A stretch of 64,000 bases of DNA from assembly GCF_002078875.1 (NCBI RefSeq), contig NC_034413.1:63646332-63710331 (forward strand), read 5' to 3'. The notes under the pieces are model-generated. The model had not been told where the DNA came from and made no database searches. It saw only the letters and a program-made list of their open reading frames with translations. Positions 50,046 to 59,604 of this stretch are shown one piece after another; position 1 is the stretch's first letter, and every line of letters begins with the position of its first letter. Position numbers and translations under genes: made by a program. The stretch comes from Numida meleagris (taxonomy: Eukaryota > Chordata > Aves > Galliformes > Numididae).

Positions 50046-51231
50046 GATCTCAGTTCTAGTTTAGGAATTAGGGATGGTAGAGGAACAGTGTGTAGGATTA
50101 TAAGGTGCTCTCTTGTTTAAGGTTTTGAATAGGTGTGATGGGGGTTGGCAAGGTGCCTCACTGAGTTATTAATAGTGCACATAAGGTGTAAGAGGCAGTA
50201 CAGAGGGTTTTGACTCCAGTTGAAATAATTGTTAAATCAGTTGAACAAGGCAGTTATGATACTTAGTTCTCATACTAGGTATGCTGCTTGGGGTCCAACT
50301 AAGCTTGTTAGGTTAGCTGGAAATCACTGTGTGATTATGAGTGCTAGAATGAGTATTTGGCTGTACGTTCTGTCAGAGCAGGTATTAGATAGGCAGAATA
50401 GTATCGAGGAGGTAAGTCCATGGGAGATAAGCATTACTGCCTCTGAGAATCATCATGAGTGGATTTGAATTACGCTTGCATCTATGACTGACAGATGAGT
50501 AAGCAATAAGGGATTTTAGGTCTGTTTGGCATAGGCAAATTGAGCTAGTTAGTAATGCCCTCCATAGGGCCAGAGTAAGGAAAGGGTAATGTAGGTGGTT
50601 TGACAGGAGGTCAATCAGAAGGATGACTTCTATAACACTATATTCCTACTAGCTTTAATGGCAGCAAGCAGCATTGAGCCTGCAATGGGGGTTTTCTATG
50701 TGGGCTTCTGGGAGGCATACATAGAGGCCATATAGGAGGGCTTTTACTATGAAAGTCATCAGGATGTCCAGGCTTAATAGTAGGCCTGTTCATGAGGCTG
50801 TGAGGGCAGAGGGCAGGTTTGAGAGTTGGTAGGGGTAGAGTGCTGGATTTTGTGTGCAGGTGTAGGACTGTGATTAGAAACAGTAGTGGGATGATTAGAA
50901 TGTAGGATGGTTGCTAGATGCCAGTATTTAGGTGCTATGCTTAGCTCCTTGATCATGTCATGAGTATTAGGGTTACTTTAAATGAGATAATACAAGTTCT
51001 ATGGTTGAGAATGTTAGGAGGAACAGTTGGATTATAATTAGGGTTGAAATAAACATCTATTTATGTGTGAAGGGTTGATGTAGGTAACTTCCACTCATAA
51101 CTATAAGTGGGAGGAGTCAGAAAGGTAATACTAGAAATGGGGATGAGACTTGGTCAATACCTGCTCAGAGGGTTAGGCTTCCTAAAAGGTAACATATTGG
51201 GGTATGTCATCATAGGTTAATGGTGGCTATT
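50046..51231 (-). pseudogene. ND4: ND4 pseudogene, main part (split by CR1 insertions)
   Basis: From high to low coordinates the minus strand encodes recognisable ND4 blocks in shifting frames: LTLWAGIDQVSSP, LPLMVMSGSYLHQPFTHK-like text, TLIMIQLFLLTFSTMELVLF, later PYGLYVCLPEAHIE-type sequence, [14 protein letters not shown] [13 protein letters not shown], and HGLTSS-type blocks near 50430. TGA codons stand at Trp positions. The first 34 or so codons are at 54239-54335, across the CR1 pair, and the eight bases TGGCTATT occur on both sides of the insert. Confidence 0.85.
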
Positions 51232-52486
51232 GGAATCTTAGAATCCTAGAAAGGCTCAGGCTGGAAAAGACTTTAAAGATCAAGTCCAACTGCAACCTAA
51301 CCATACTACCCTAACAACCCACTGCTAAATCATGTCCCTGAGCACCACCTCCAAACAGTTTTTAAACACATTCAGGGATGGTGACTCAACCACCTCCCTA
51401 GGGAGCCTGTTCCAGTGCTTAAGAACCCTTTCTGTAAAGTTTTTCCTGATATGTAACCTAAACCATCCCTGGTGCAACTTGAGGCCATTTCCCCTTGTCC
51501 TGTTACCAGTGAGAAGAGACCAACCCCACTCTTACTGCAATCACCTTTCAGATATTTGAAGACAGCAATGAGGTCTCCCCTCAGCCTCCTCTTCCCTAGA
51601 CTAAACAGCCCCAGTTCCTTTAGTCGCTCCTCATAGGGCGTATTCTCCAAGCCCTTGACAAGTCTTGTTGCTCTTCTTTGGACCTGCTCCAGCACCTCCA
51701 TGTCCTTTCTGTACTGAGGTGCCCAAAACTGAATACGATATTCAAGGTGAGGCCTCACCAATGCCGAGTACAGGGGCAGGATGACTTCCCTAGTCCTGCT
51801 CACCACACCATTCCTGATACAAGCCAGAATGCCATTGGCCTTCCTGGTCACACTGCTGGCTCATATTCAGCCGACTGTCCATCAGCACACCAAGGTCCCT
51901 TTCTGTCAGGCAGCTTTCCAGCTACTTGTCCCCAGGCCTGTAGGGTTGCTTGGGATTGTTGTGACCAAAATGCAGGACCTGACATTTGCCTTACTGAAAC
52001 TCATGCGGTTTACCTTGGCTCATCGATGCAGTCTACCCAGGTCCCTCTGTAGTGCCTTTCTACCCTCTGGCAGATCAACACTCTCACCCAACTTGGTGTC
52101 AGCTGCAAACTTACTGAGGGTGCACTCAATCCCCTCATCAAGATACATCCTAAAGATGTTAAATAGGAGTGGCCCCAGTACTGAACCCTGGGCGACACCA
52201 CTTGTGACTGGCCGCCAACTGGATTTAACTCGACTAACCAAAACTCTATGGGGCCAGCCAGCCAGTCTTTCACCTGGCAGAGCATATGCCCATCCAAACC
52301 ATGGGCAGCCAGCTTCTCCATGAGGATGTTGTGGGGGACAGTGTCAAAGGCTTTACTTCAGTCCAGGTAGACCACATCGACAGCCTTACCTTCATCCACT
52401 AAGTGGATCACCTTGTCATAGAACAAAATCAAGTTTGTCAAGCAGGATCATGCCAACTGGGCCTGATCCCTTGGTTGACCTTTAGT
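51232..52486 (-). mobile_element. CR1 LINE 'A' inserted in the ND4 pseudogene
   Basis: The 3' end (plus strand TTAGAATCCTAGAAAGGCTC) abuts the ND4 remnant. Reverse translation gives a large part of ORF2: [20 protein letters not shown], then [20 protein letters not shown], and upstream the reverse transcriptase end with [11 protein letters not shown], where the conserved catalytic pair of FADDT reads AD. Further upstream is [16 protein letters not shown], a broken version of the GVPQGSVLGP block. Frames are interrupted, so it is inactive. The 5' end stops near 52486, where CR1 'B' begins. Confidence 0.93.
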
Positions 52487-54228
52487 TCATAGAATCATAG
52501 AATGGCCTGGGTAGAAAAGGACCTCAAAGATCATAGAGTCTCAAGCCCCCTGCCAAGTGCAGGGTTGCCAACCACTAGACCAGGCTGCCCAGAGCCACAT
52601 CCAGTCTGGCCTTGAATGCCTCCAGGGATGGGGCATCCACAGCCTCTCTGGGCAACCTGTTCCAGTGTGTCACCACCCTCTGTGTGGAAAAACTTCCTCC
52701 TAATATCTAACCTAAATCTCCCCTGTCTCAGCTTAAAACCATTCCCCCTTGTCCTATTGCTATCCACCCTCACAAACAATCAATCCCCCTCCTGTTTATA
52801 CGCTCCCTTCAAGTATTGGAAGGCCACAATGAGGTCTCCCTGGAGCCTTCTCTTCTCCAAACTAAACAAGCCCAGTTCCCTCAACCTTTCTTCATAGGAG
52901 AGGTGCTCCAGCCCTCTGAGCATCTTAGTGGCCCTCCTCTGCACTTGTTCCAAGAGCTCCAGGTCTTTCTTGTGCTGGGGGCCCTGGGGCTGGACGCAGC
53001 ACTCCAGATGGGTCCTCACATGAGCTGAGTAGAGCGGGACAATCACCTCCCTCTCCCTGCTGGCCACCCCCTTTTTTTTTTAATGCAGCTCAGGATATAG
53101 TTGGCTGCCTGGGCTGCTAGCGCGCACTGCTGGCTCATGTCTAGCTTCTCGTCCACCAGGACCTGTGCGTCCCTCTCCACAGGGCTGCTCTCAAGGAGTT
53201 CTTCCTCCAGTTTGTATACTTGGGATTGCCCCAACCCAAGTGCAACACCTTGCACTTGGCCTCGTTGAACCTCATTAGGTTCACATGGCCCATTTCTCCA
53301 GCCTGTCCAGGTCCCTCTGGATGGCTTCCCTTCCTTCCAGTGTATCGACTGCACCGCTCAGCTTGGTGTCATCTGCAAACTTGCTGAGGGTGCACTTGAT
53401 TCCATCGTCTATGTCGTTGATAAAGACATTGAAGAGCACCAGTCCCAGGACCGAGCCTTGGGGACACCACTTGTGACTGGCCTCCACCCTGACATAGAAC
53501 CATTTATCACAACCCTTTGGCTGTGACCAGCCAACCAGTTCTTAACCCACCGAACAGTCCATCCTTCAAATCCATACCTCTCTAATTTGGAGAGAAGGAT
53601 GTGATGAGGGACCCTGTCAAGGTTGATCCATGATGGCTCCTGACGTTATCTGTTCCATAATCTTCCCTGGCACTGAGGTGATCCTGATAGGCCTGTAGCT
53701 ACCAGGATCATCTTTTTGGCACTTTTTGAAGATGGGCGTCTCATTTACAAGTTTCCAGTCCACCGAGGGAGGCATCCCTGGTTACCCAGGACTGTTGAAG
53801 GATGATGGAGAGTGGCTTGGCAACCACATCTGCCAACTCCCTCAGCACTCTAGAGTGCAACCCATCTGGCCCCAAGGACTTGTGTCTGGCTTCCAGAGCA
53901 GGTCCAAAACCATCTCGTCATGGATTATATAGGGTCTATTCTGTTCCCCGTCCCTATCTTCCAGCACAAGGGGCTGTGTGCTCAGGGAGCAACTGGGGCA
54001 AAGAAGGCCTTAAGTACCTCAGCCTTACCCTGATCCTTGGACACAGAGAGAAACACGGTGACCAGCGAGGGATGGCGATGGTGAGTAGCCCTCCTCTTAC
54101 CATTGATGTATTTATAGAAATTCTTATTGCTGTCTTTCACCTTAGTGGCCAAGTTGAGTTCTAGCTGGGCTTCGGCCTTCCAAACTGTCTCCCTTCACAG
54201 CTTCACTATGTATTTGTAATCCTCATCC
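52487..54228 (-). mobile_element. CR1 LINE 'B', adjoining CR1 'A'
   Basis: It begins on the plus strand with CATAGAATCATAGAATGGCC, a full CR1 3' terminus. Reverse translation gives the ORF2 C-terminus (GNGFKLRQGRFRLDIRRKFF), then [19 protein letters not shown] and the reverse transcriptase tail [20 protein letters not shown] and [17 protein letters not shown] with the catalytic FADD intact. An internal deletion near 53600-53640 removed the ACLDFSKAFD-type region. The 5' end is near 54228, just before the target duplication. It is nearly identical over more than 1 kb to CR1 'C' at 57668-59488. Confidence 0.94.
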
Positions 54229-54238
54229 ATAAGAAATA

Positions 54239-54335
54239 TGGCTATTAAGAAACTACGTGTGGTGTTGCTGGCTCAAACGAACTTGAGGGGAAGAGGAGTG
54301 CTACTAGGAGAAGTATGGATGTTGAAAGGAGGATT
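54239..54335 (-). pseudogene. ND4: ND4 pseudogene, N-terminal piece
   Basis: The minus strand reads MRKILLSTSILLLVALLFPS, followed after a shift by the TNTTTYSLLIA-type region. This is the start of ND4 right after ND4L, as in mitochondria. The reading continues across the CR1 pair into 51231 once the duplicated TGGCTATT is taken once. Confidence 0.85.
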
Positions 54336-54620
54336 TTTCTCATAAGAGGTGGAGGCTATGTATGTGGTCAGAGCCATGTGTTTATGTGGAGCATCCCAGT
54401 AGGGTTAGGCCAGTGCCTGCTTCACATGCTGAAAAGTCTAGTATTAGTACTGGTACACGGGTGAGTGGTGGGGTGGTTTTCAACTGGTCAGAGTGAAAGG
54501 GGAATGTGCATGGATAACATGCTTTCCAGGCACGGTAGGGCAGGGATTAGGTGGGTTTGTTGGAATGCCAACCCTAGGCCACTGCATGTGAATGTAGAAA
54601 AGAAACTGAAGTGTAGGAGT
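54336..54620 (-). pseudogene. ND4L: ND4L pseudogene
   Basis: The minus strand encodes [40 protein letters not shown] and, shifted, [19 protein letters not shown] sequence before the ND4 start. These match the small hydrophobic complex I subunit ND4L in order and position. Confidence 0.85.
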
Positions 54621-54688
54621 GATAAAGTTATAGATAACCCTATAACTTTCTGGGCTGAGACCAGCAGTCTTACTTAGTCTAACTTGCT
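54621..54688 (-). pseudogene. Mitochondrial tRNA-Arg remnant
   Basis: GTTAGACTAAGTAAGACTGC, then ATAGGGTTATCTATAACTTT on the minus strand resembles the D arm and T/acceptor arms of bird mitochondrial tRNA-Arg. It lies between ND3 and ND4L, its normal place. Confidence 0.65.
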
Positions 54689-54689
54689 G

Positions 54690-55036
54690 TTATTCAGTTC
54701 ATTGCAGGCATTTTTGCATTCATAGATAATTCCAAATATGAGTAGAGAAATTACAACAGCTCAGGTGAGACTGGTTTCGGGGGTTGGGAGTTGGATAGCC
54801 CATGGGATGGGGTGAAGGAGTGCAGTTTCTAGGCTGAATAGTGGGAATAAAGATGGCTACAGAGGGGGTGAAAAAAAATGGATTGAGAATGATGCTGGGC
54901 AATCTTAGAGGACCAAAACTGCACTCAAAGTGACAAATTATTTTCTGAATCTGGGCTTATTCAGGGAAGTCAGAAGCTTAGCAGGATTGGTACTGTACTT
55001 GCATAAAAGAGGCATAATGTGAATTTGCGTTCATTG
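54690..55036 (-). pseudogene. ND3: ND3 pseudogene
   Basis: Minus-strand text begins MNANSHYASFMQVQYQSC and, with shifts, gives FGPLRLPSIILNPFFFTPSV (family: FDPLGSARLPFSIRFFLVA), then a region corresponding to [20 protein letters not shown] and ending IFGIIYEC. Length and position between tRNA-Gly and tRNA-Arg are normal. The LP-I-FF core and the tryptophan-rich end identify ND3. Confidence 0.85.
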
Positions 55037-55106
55037 CTCTTCTTTGGGTTTAGAGCCAGATTCTAGAGATTAGAATCAATTGTTCCTTTTATATTCTAAG
55101 AGGAAG
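55037..55106 (-). pseudogene. Mitochondrial tRNA-Gly remnant
   Basis: CTCTTAGAATATAAAAGGAA, then CAATTGATTCTAATCTCTAG and CTAAACCCAAAGAAGAGCA match bird tRNA-Gly in arm order. The anticodon TCC reads TCT here. It is located between COX3 and ND3 as expected. Confidence 0.78.
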
Positions 55107-55843
55107 ACCCTCATCAGTATATTGTGTAGAAGAATAGTCAGATGACATTAATGACATGTCAGTATGAGGCTGCTGCTTTAAAACTCCATAAAGATCGCTT
55201 TAGATTCAATAGTCATAGAAGGCAGACTGCAGAAAGGAGGTACAATGATTACACTGAATCCATGGAATACTGTAGCGCCAAAAGAGGTAGAGCCATAGGT
55301 ACTATCAGTGATTGAAAATGGAGCTTAATTACGTGCTGTTGTTTGGAGGACTGCAATGTAGAATCCAAGGAGGATGGTTAGCGTTAGCACATGAGCAGCT
55401 TTTGTGGCGCTGTGAAGGGCTTATGTTACGGTAACACATGAGGCTAGGAGGATTGCAGTGCTTAGAGGTGGCCCATCTCGGGTATTAAGTGGCTCAGCTT
55501 AGGGGGTATTTGCCCTCCTAGCTCTGGGGTGGGGACAAAGCCTGACTGAAATAATGTTCAGAAGGATCCAAGGAAGGAGGCGGTGGCTTCTGAGGTGATG
55601 AAGAGGAGTACTCTTTATCATGAGCCTTTTTGGACCACTGGGGCTATGGTGGCCTTAAAAACTGCTTTGTCAGATGTCTCATGATTGTAGTATCTCTCAG
55701 ACTACAGAGAGAAGGCCTATGGGCAATAACGTTGATTTACAATGAAATTATATAACTAGACCGGGGGTGGTCAGCAGAGATGTCTGCCCCCAGAATCAGT
55801 CCCGGGCTTGCGCTGACTATATTATAGGAGTGTACTATATTTC
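55107..55843 (-). pseudogene. COX3: COX3 pseudogene
   Basis: The minus strand starts with a decayed MAHQAHSYxMVDPSPGLI-type beginning (nucleotide match good at 55740-55843). It continues with LGLLSVVWEILQSW, APVVQKGS, LFITSEATASFLGSF, FVPTPELGGQIPP and LQSS*PHVLP, and ends TYWWGSSS-like at 55107, where the Trp codons are TGA. COX3 is subunit III of cytochrome oxidase. Several shifts and stops show it is nonfunctional. Confidence 0.88.
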
Positions 55844-55849
55844 CTAACT

Positions 55850-56450
55850 ATAGGCTTAGTAGAAGAAAAAATACTTAAGTTTGGATCATGGCTACTGCTA
55901 AGTGGGATTAGAGTAGAGACTGGGGTTAATGTTAATAAGACAGTGGTGGCTGTGGAGATGACTTGGATTAGTAAGGCTTCCTGTTGGTGGATGCCTAGCA
56001 ACAGTAGGCTGATAGCTTTGATCCCAGTTAATGCTGGGATTAGCGGTGTGGGGGTGCCCTCAGGAAGTAAATGGCAGAAGGAGGCTGACAGTTGGTTTCA
56101 CAGACCTGTCAGTAGGGTGGCCAGTCGTGGGTGGAAGGCTAGGGCCATGTTCAATTGGTAATTGGGTAGTTGGGGTGAAAGTATACAGGAACATGCCCTA
56201 GAAGTTGATTATGAGGAGTAATATCATGACTGATGTTAGTATTAGTGTTCACTTGTGTCTGGCTTAGTTTATTGGAGTTGTTTTGTGATTATGTGAATAA
56301 GTGGTAGTTGCATCAGCAACTGTGGACTCTTCATTGATTAACTAGTGATGGGAGTAGGAGGGGGTATCTTGGTTTTAGCTGGAACAATTGTTTATTTAGT
56401 GTCTGGCATGATGTTCTGTTTTTTCTAAGAGGGAAAAGCAATGTTGATAA
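55850..56450 (-). pseudogene. ATP6: ATP6 pseudogene
   Basis: The best stretch on the minus strand reads LNMALAFHPRLATLLTGL, then LSASFCHLLPEGTPTPLIPA, and LIQVISTATTVLLTLTPVST after shifts. This is the LPEGTPxxLxPxL core of ATP synthase subunit a that marks ATP6. N-terminal similarity fades by about 56450. ATP8 and tRNA-Lys, which should follow at higher coordinates, are not found. LTR-like sequence takes their place. Confidence 0.85.
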
Positions 56451-56454
56451 TAGA

Positions 56455-56760
56455 TGGATGTTCATAGATGCCTGCTAAGCAGTGTTGTACAAAGCCAAGG
56501 CCATTCACAGCAAAGAGGCCAAAGGGATATTCCACACCATATGACATCAAGGGGAAAGAGTTTTGATGGGGATGGGAGTTCATCTAGCAATCTTCTGCTG
56601 TCTGGGAGCTAGCTCAGCATCAGTTGGGGGTTGTAAGAAATTGCTTGTGCATCATTTGTTATGAACACATACATATTTGTTCTTTTCCTCAGTAGTAAAT
56701 AGTTTATTAAACCGAGCAAATAGTTTAATACATCTCATTGAGGATGTATTAAACTATGTG
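56455..56760 (+). mobile_element. LTR-like segment, left arm of an inverted pair
   Basis: GCCTGCTAAGCAGTGTTGTA, AAAGCCAAGG, AGGGATATTCCACACCATAT and GGGAGTTCATCTAGC appear in this order. The same series, diverged, occurs on the minus strand at 56780-57121. A CCAAAGGGATATTCCATACCATATGA-type block followed by a TATTAAA-rich 3' part is known to me from avian endogenous retrovirus LTRs. The family is not assigned. The segment sits where COX2-end, tRNA-Lys and ATP8 should be. Confidence 0.55.
56720..56757. repeat. Perfect 15-bp hairpin near the axis of the inverted LTR pair
   Basis: ATAGTTTAATACATC (56720-56734) and GATGTATTAAACTAT (56743-56757) are exact reverse complements with an 8-base loop. 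Confidence 0.9.
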
Positions 56761-56779
56761 AAACGGTCTTAATGGGCTC

Positions 56780-57121
56780 AAGAGTGAGAACCAGAGCTTG
56801 CTCCCTCTGTGCACCATCCTGGTATAGCAGTACCTCTGTGCACAGTGAACTTGCTTTGAGATAAAGAAATTCCATAAGATAGGAAAAAGGATAATTGTGC
56901 ATCACTTTCTATTTATATGTATTTGTCATAAGCAATTGCTTACCACCCCTAGCTGGTGTCAGGCTATCCCCCAAGCAACAGAAAGCTAGATGAACTCCCA
57001 CTTCCATGAAAACTCCTTCCTGGTATGGAATATCACCTTGGCTGGCATAGGTCAGTTGTTCTAATTCTGTTCCTTCCCAGCTCCTTGGGACCTTGGCTCT
57101 ATACAACACTGGTTAACAGGC
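56780..57121 (-). mobile_element. LTR-like segment, right arm of the inverted pair
   Basis: The minus strand reads GCCTGTTAACCAGTGTTGTA, AGAGCCAAGG, GTGATATTCCATACCAGGAA, GGGAGTTCATCTAGC and GCTAGGGGTGGTAAGCAATT, parallel to the left arm at 56471-56650. An AT-rich part and TTTATCTCAAAGCAAG follow toward the axis near 56790. Two old LTRs in opposite orientation, or an inverted duplication of one, would explain it. Confidence 0.5.
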
Positions 57122-57650
57122 AACTACAGTAATTGGTGTGTTGTCCACATTGTCCATTTTGTTCTAAGAGAACAAAAACACAGCATCATAGCAGACAATC
57201 TCAAGAAAACAATTCTGTCCCAGCTGAAACTACGAAAGGATTAATGGTCAACTTCCAGCAATCCAAAGTGTCCTTAGATAGGTCTCGCTGGTATTATATA
57301 CTAATCAAATTGGTCTTGGAACTCAGTACTCATAAGCTGAGTACCCTTGGTGTCAAATAACACTTAAGTTGAGGTCTGGTTCATCAATCTCGCCTAACAT
57401 GTAAAGGATTTGCAGGGAGAGAAGAGTGAGCAGGATTAATATGATGATCAGTAGGATGTTTTAGGTAACTCAAATTTCTTGAGCATTGACAGTGTTGACT
57501 GTTTCTTCCATCAGTAAAATGGGCTAGGAAATAAAGTACTAAGCCTACAGCTATGGTGACTAACAGCATGGTTGTGAAACTGAATGAGTTGTAGTGGGTG
57601 AAGCATCTTGAAATCCCATCTTGGAATGAGAATGATTCTCTGCATAAAGA
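57121..57650 (-). pseudogene. COX2: COX2 pseudogene (3' end lost)
   Basis: The minus strand reads ENHSHSKMGFQDASP near the start, then LVTIAVGLVLYFLAHFTD, a frameshift, and LILLTLLSLQILYMLGEIDE, matching the two membrane segments and the IDEP motif of COX2. Further on, LLEVDH-like sequence (57240-57262) and a decayed YGQCSEICGxNHS region near 57130-57170 (CuA-binding part) remain. The end of the gene, tRNA-Lys and ATP8 are replaced by the LTR-like pair. CR1 'C' separates its start from tRNA-Asp. Confidence 0.85.
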
Positions 57651-57667
57651 GGACAAAGTTTAAATCG

Positions 57668-59488
57668 TAATGGCCTGAGTTCAAAAGGACCTCAAAGATC
57701 ATAGAGTCTCAAGCCCCCTGCCAAGTGCAGGGTTGCCAACCACTAGACCAGGCTGCCCAGAGCCACATCCAGTCTGGCCTTGAATGCCTCCAGGGATGGG
57801 GCATCCACAGCCTCTCTGGGCAACCTGTTCCAGTGCGTCACCACCCTCTGTGTGGAAAAACTTCCTCCTAATATCTAACCTAAATCTCCCCTGTCTCAGC
57901 TTAAAACCATTCCCCCTTGTCCTATTGCTATCCACCCTCACAAACAATCAATCCCCCTCCTGTTTATACGCTCCCTTCAAGTATTGGAAGGCCACAATGA
58001 GGTCTCCCTGGAGCCTTCTCTTCTCCAAACTAAACAAGCCCAGTTCCCTCAACCTTTCTTCATAGGAGAGGTGCTCCAGCCCTCTGAGCATCTTAGTGGC
58101 CCTCCTCTGCACTTGTTCCAAGAGCTCCAGGTCTTTCTTGTGCTGGGGGCCCTGGGGCTGGACGCAGCACTCCAGATGGGTCCTCACATGAGCTGAGTAG
58201 AGCGGGACAATCACCTCCCTCTCCCTGCTGGCCACCCCCTTTTTTTTCTAATGCAGCTCAGGATATAGTTGGCTGCCTGGGCTGCTAGCGCGCACTGCTG
58301 GCTCATGTCCAGCTTCTCGTCCACCAGGACCTGTGCGTCCCTCTCCACAGGGCTGCTCTCAAGGAGTTCTTCCTCCAGTTTGTATACTTGGGATTGCCCC
58401 AACCCAAGTGCAACACCTTGCACTTGGCCTCGTTGAACCTCATTAGGTTCACATGGCCTGTTTCTCCAGCCTGTCCAGGTCCCTCTGGATGGTTTCGCTT
58501 TCCTCCAGTGTATTGACTGCACCGCTCAGCTTGGTGTCATCTGCAAACATGCTGAGGATGCATGTGATTCCATCGTCTACATCACTGATAAAGATGTTGA
58601 AGAGCACCGGTCCCAGACCGACCCTTGGGGGACACCACTTGTGACTGGCCTCCACCCTGACACAGAACCAATGATCACAACCAGTGAGTCAGCTGTGACC
58701 AGCCAACTGGTTCTTAATCCATGAAACCAGTCCATTTTTTTCCAAATCCGTACCTCTCTAATTTAGAGAGAAGGATGTGGTGAGGGACCATGGCAAAGGC
58801 TTTGCAGAAGTCCAGGCAGATGACATCTGTTGCCCTTCCCCTGTCCACTGATGCTGTCACTCCATCATAGAAGGCCACCAGATTGGTCAGGCAAGATCTG
58901 CCCTTGGTGAAGCCATGCTGCCTGCCTTGGATCACCTCTTCATCTCCTGTGTGCCTTAACAGGGTAACCAGGAGCATCTGCTCCTGTGCTCTTCCCAGGC
59001 ACAGAGGTGAGGCTCACCGGCCTGTAGGTCCCTGGATCATCCTTTGTCCCTTTCCAAAAAATGGGAGTGATGTTTCTCTTTCTCCAGTCACCGGGGACTT
59101 CATCGGACAGCCATGCTTTTTCAAATTCGATGGAGAGCGGCTTGGCAACCACATCAGCTCTCTCTCTCAGAACCCTGGGACGCATATTATCCAGCCCCAT
59201 GGACGTGCATACATTCAGTTTCATGAGGAGGTCTTGGACTTGTTACAGTGGGACGGAATCCGCTCCTCTCACCCACATGTTGAAGTTGAGGGTCCTGGCA
59301 GACGTGGGGAGCCTCTCCACTAGTGGAGACAGAGGCAAAGCACTTATTAAGTACCTCAGCTTTTTTCTCATCTGAGGAAGCCCGTTCTGTCCTCATTCAT
59401 GAGAGGGGGAACGCTCTCCTTGCTCTGTCTCCTCCTGCCAATGTACCTGTAGAATACCCCTTCTTGTTATTTTTCATATCCCTTGCAT
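57668..59488 (-). mobile_element. CR1 LINE 'C' between tRNA-Asp and COX2
   Basis: The ORF2 part includes, from C- to N-terminus, [112 protein letters not shown] and [17 protein letters not shown], so most of the reverse transcriptase domain is present, with frameshifts. It matches CR1 'B' at a constant offset of 5168 bp across 52531-53487, with very few differences. The last CR1 3' repeat units are missing next to COX2. Confidence 0.94.
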
Positions 59489-59541
59489 TGTGACGTAGTC
59501 TTGACATGCCTATGTAATTGGTTATTAGCATCAAAAGAAAG
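59488..59541 (-). pseudogene. Mitochondrial tRNA-Asp remnant, cut at its 3' end by CR1
   Basis: GATGCTAATAACCAATTACA, then TAGGCATGTCAAGACTACGT is the acceptor/D arm and the GTC anticodon arm. The T arm is missing at the CR1 junction. Position between tRNA-Ser(UCN) and COX2 is normal. Confidence 0.75.
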
Positions 59542-59604
59542 CAGCACGAAGTGGTTTGTGGTGGGCCCAAAACCACCAGCATGTGAGGGTTTGTTACCTT
59601 CCTT
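59536..59604 (+). pseudogene. Mitochondrial tRNA-Ser(UCN) remnant
   Basis: On the minus strand GAAAGGAAGGTAACAAACCC, then CACATGCTGGTGG and CACTTCGTGCTGCTTTCTTT reproduce the reverse complement of tRNA-Ser(UCN). Sense is therefore plus, opposite to COX1, as in mitochondria. Confidence 0.82.

Noticed and set aside
51678..52323. Open frames of 124 and 180 codons on the plus strand
   Set aside because: They are antisense to CR1 'A' ORF2 and have no independent support.
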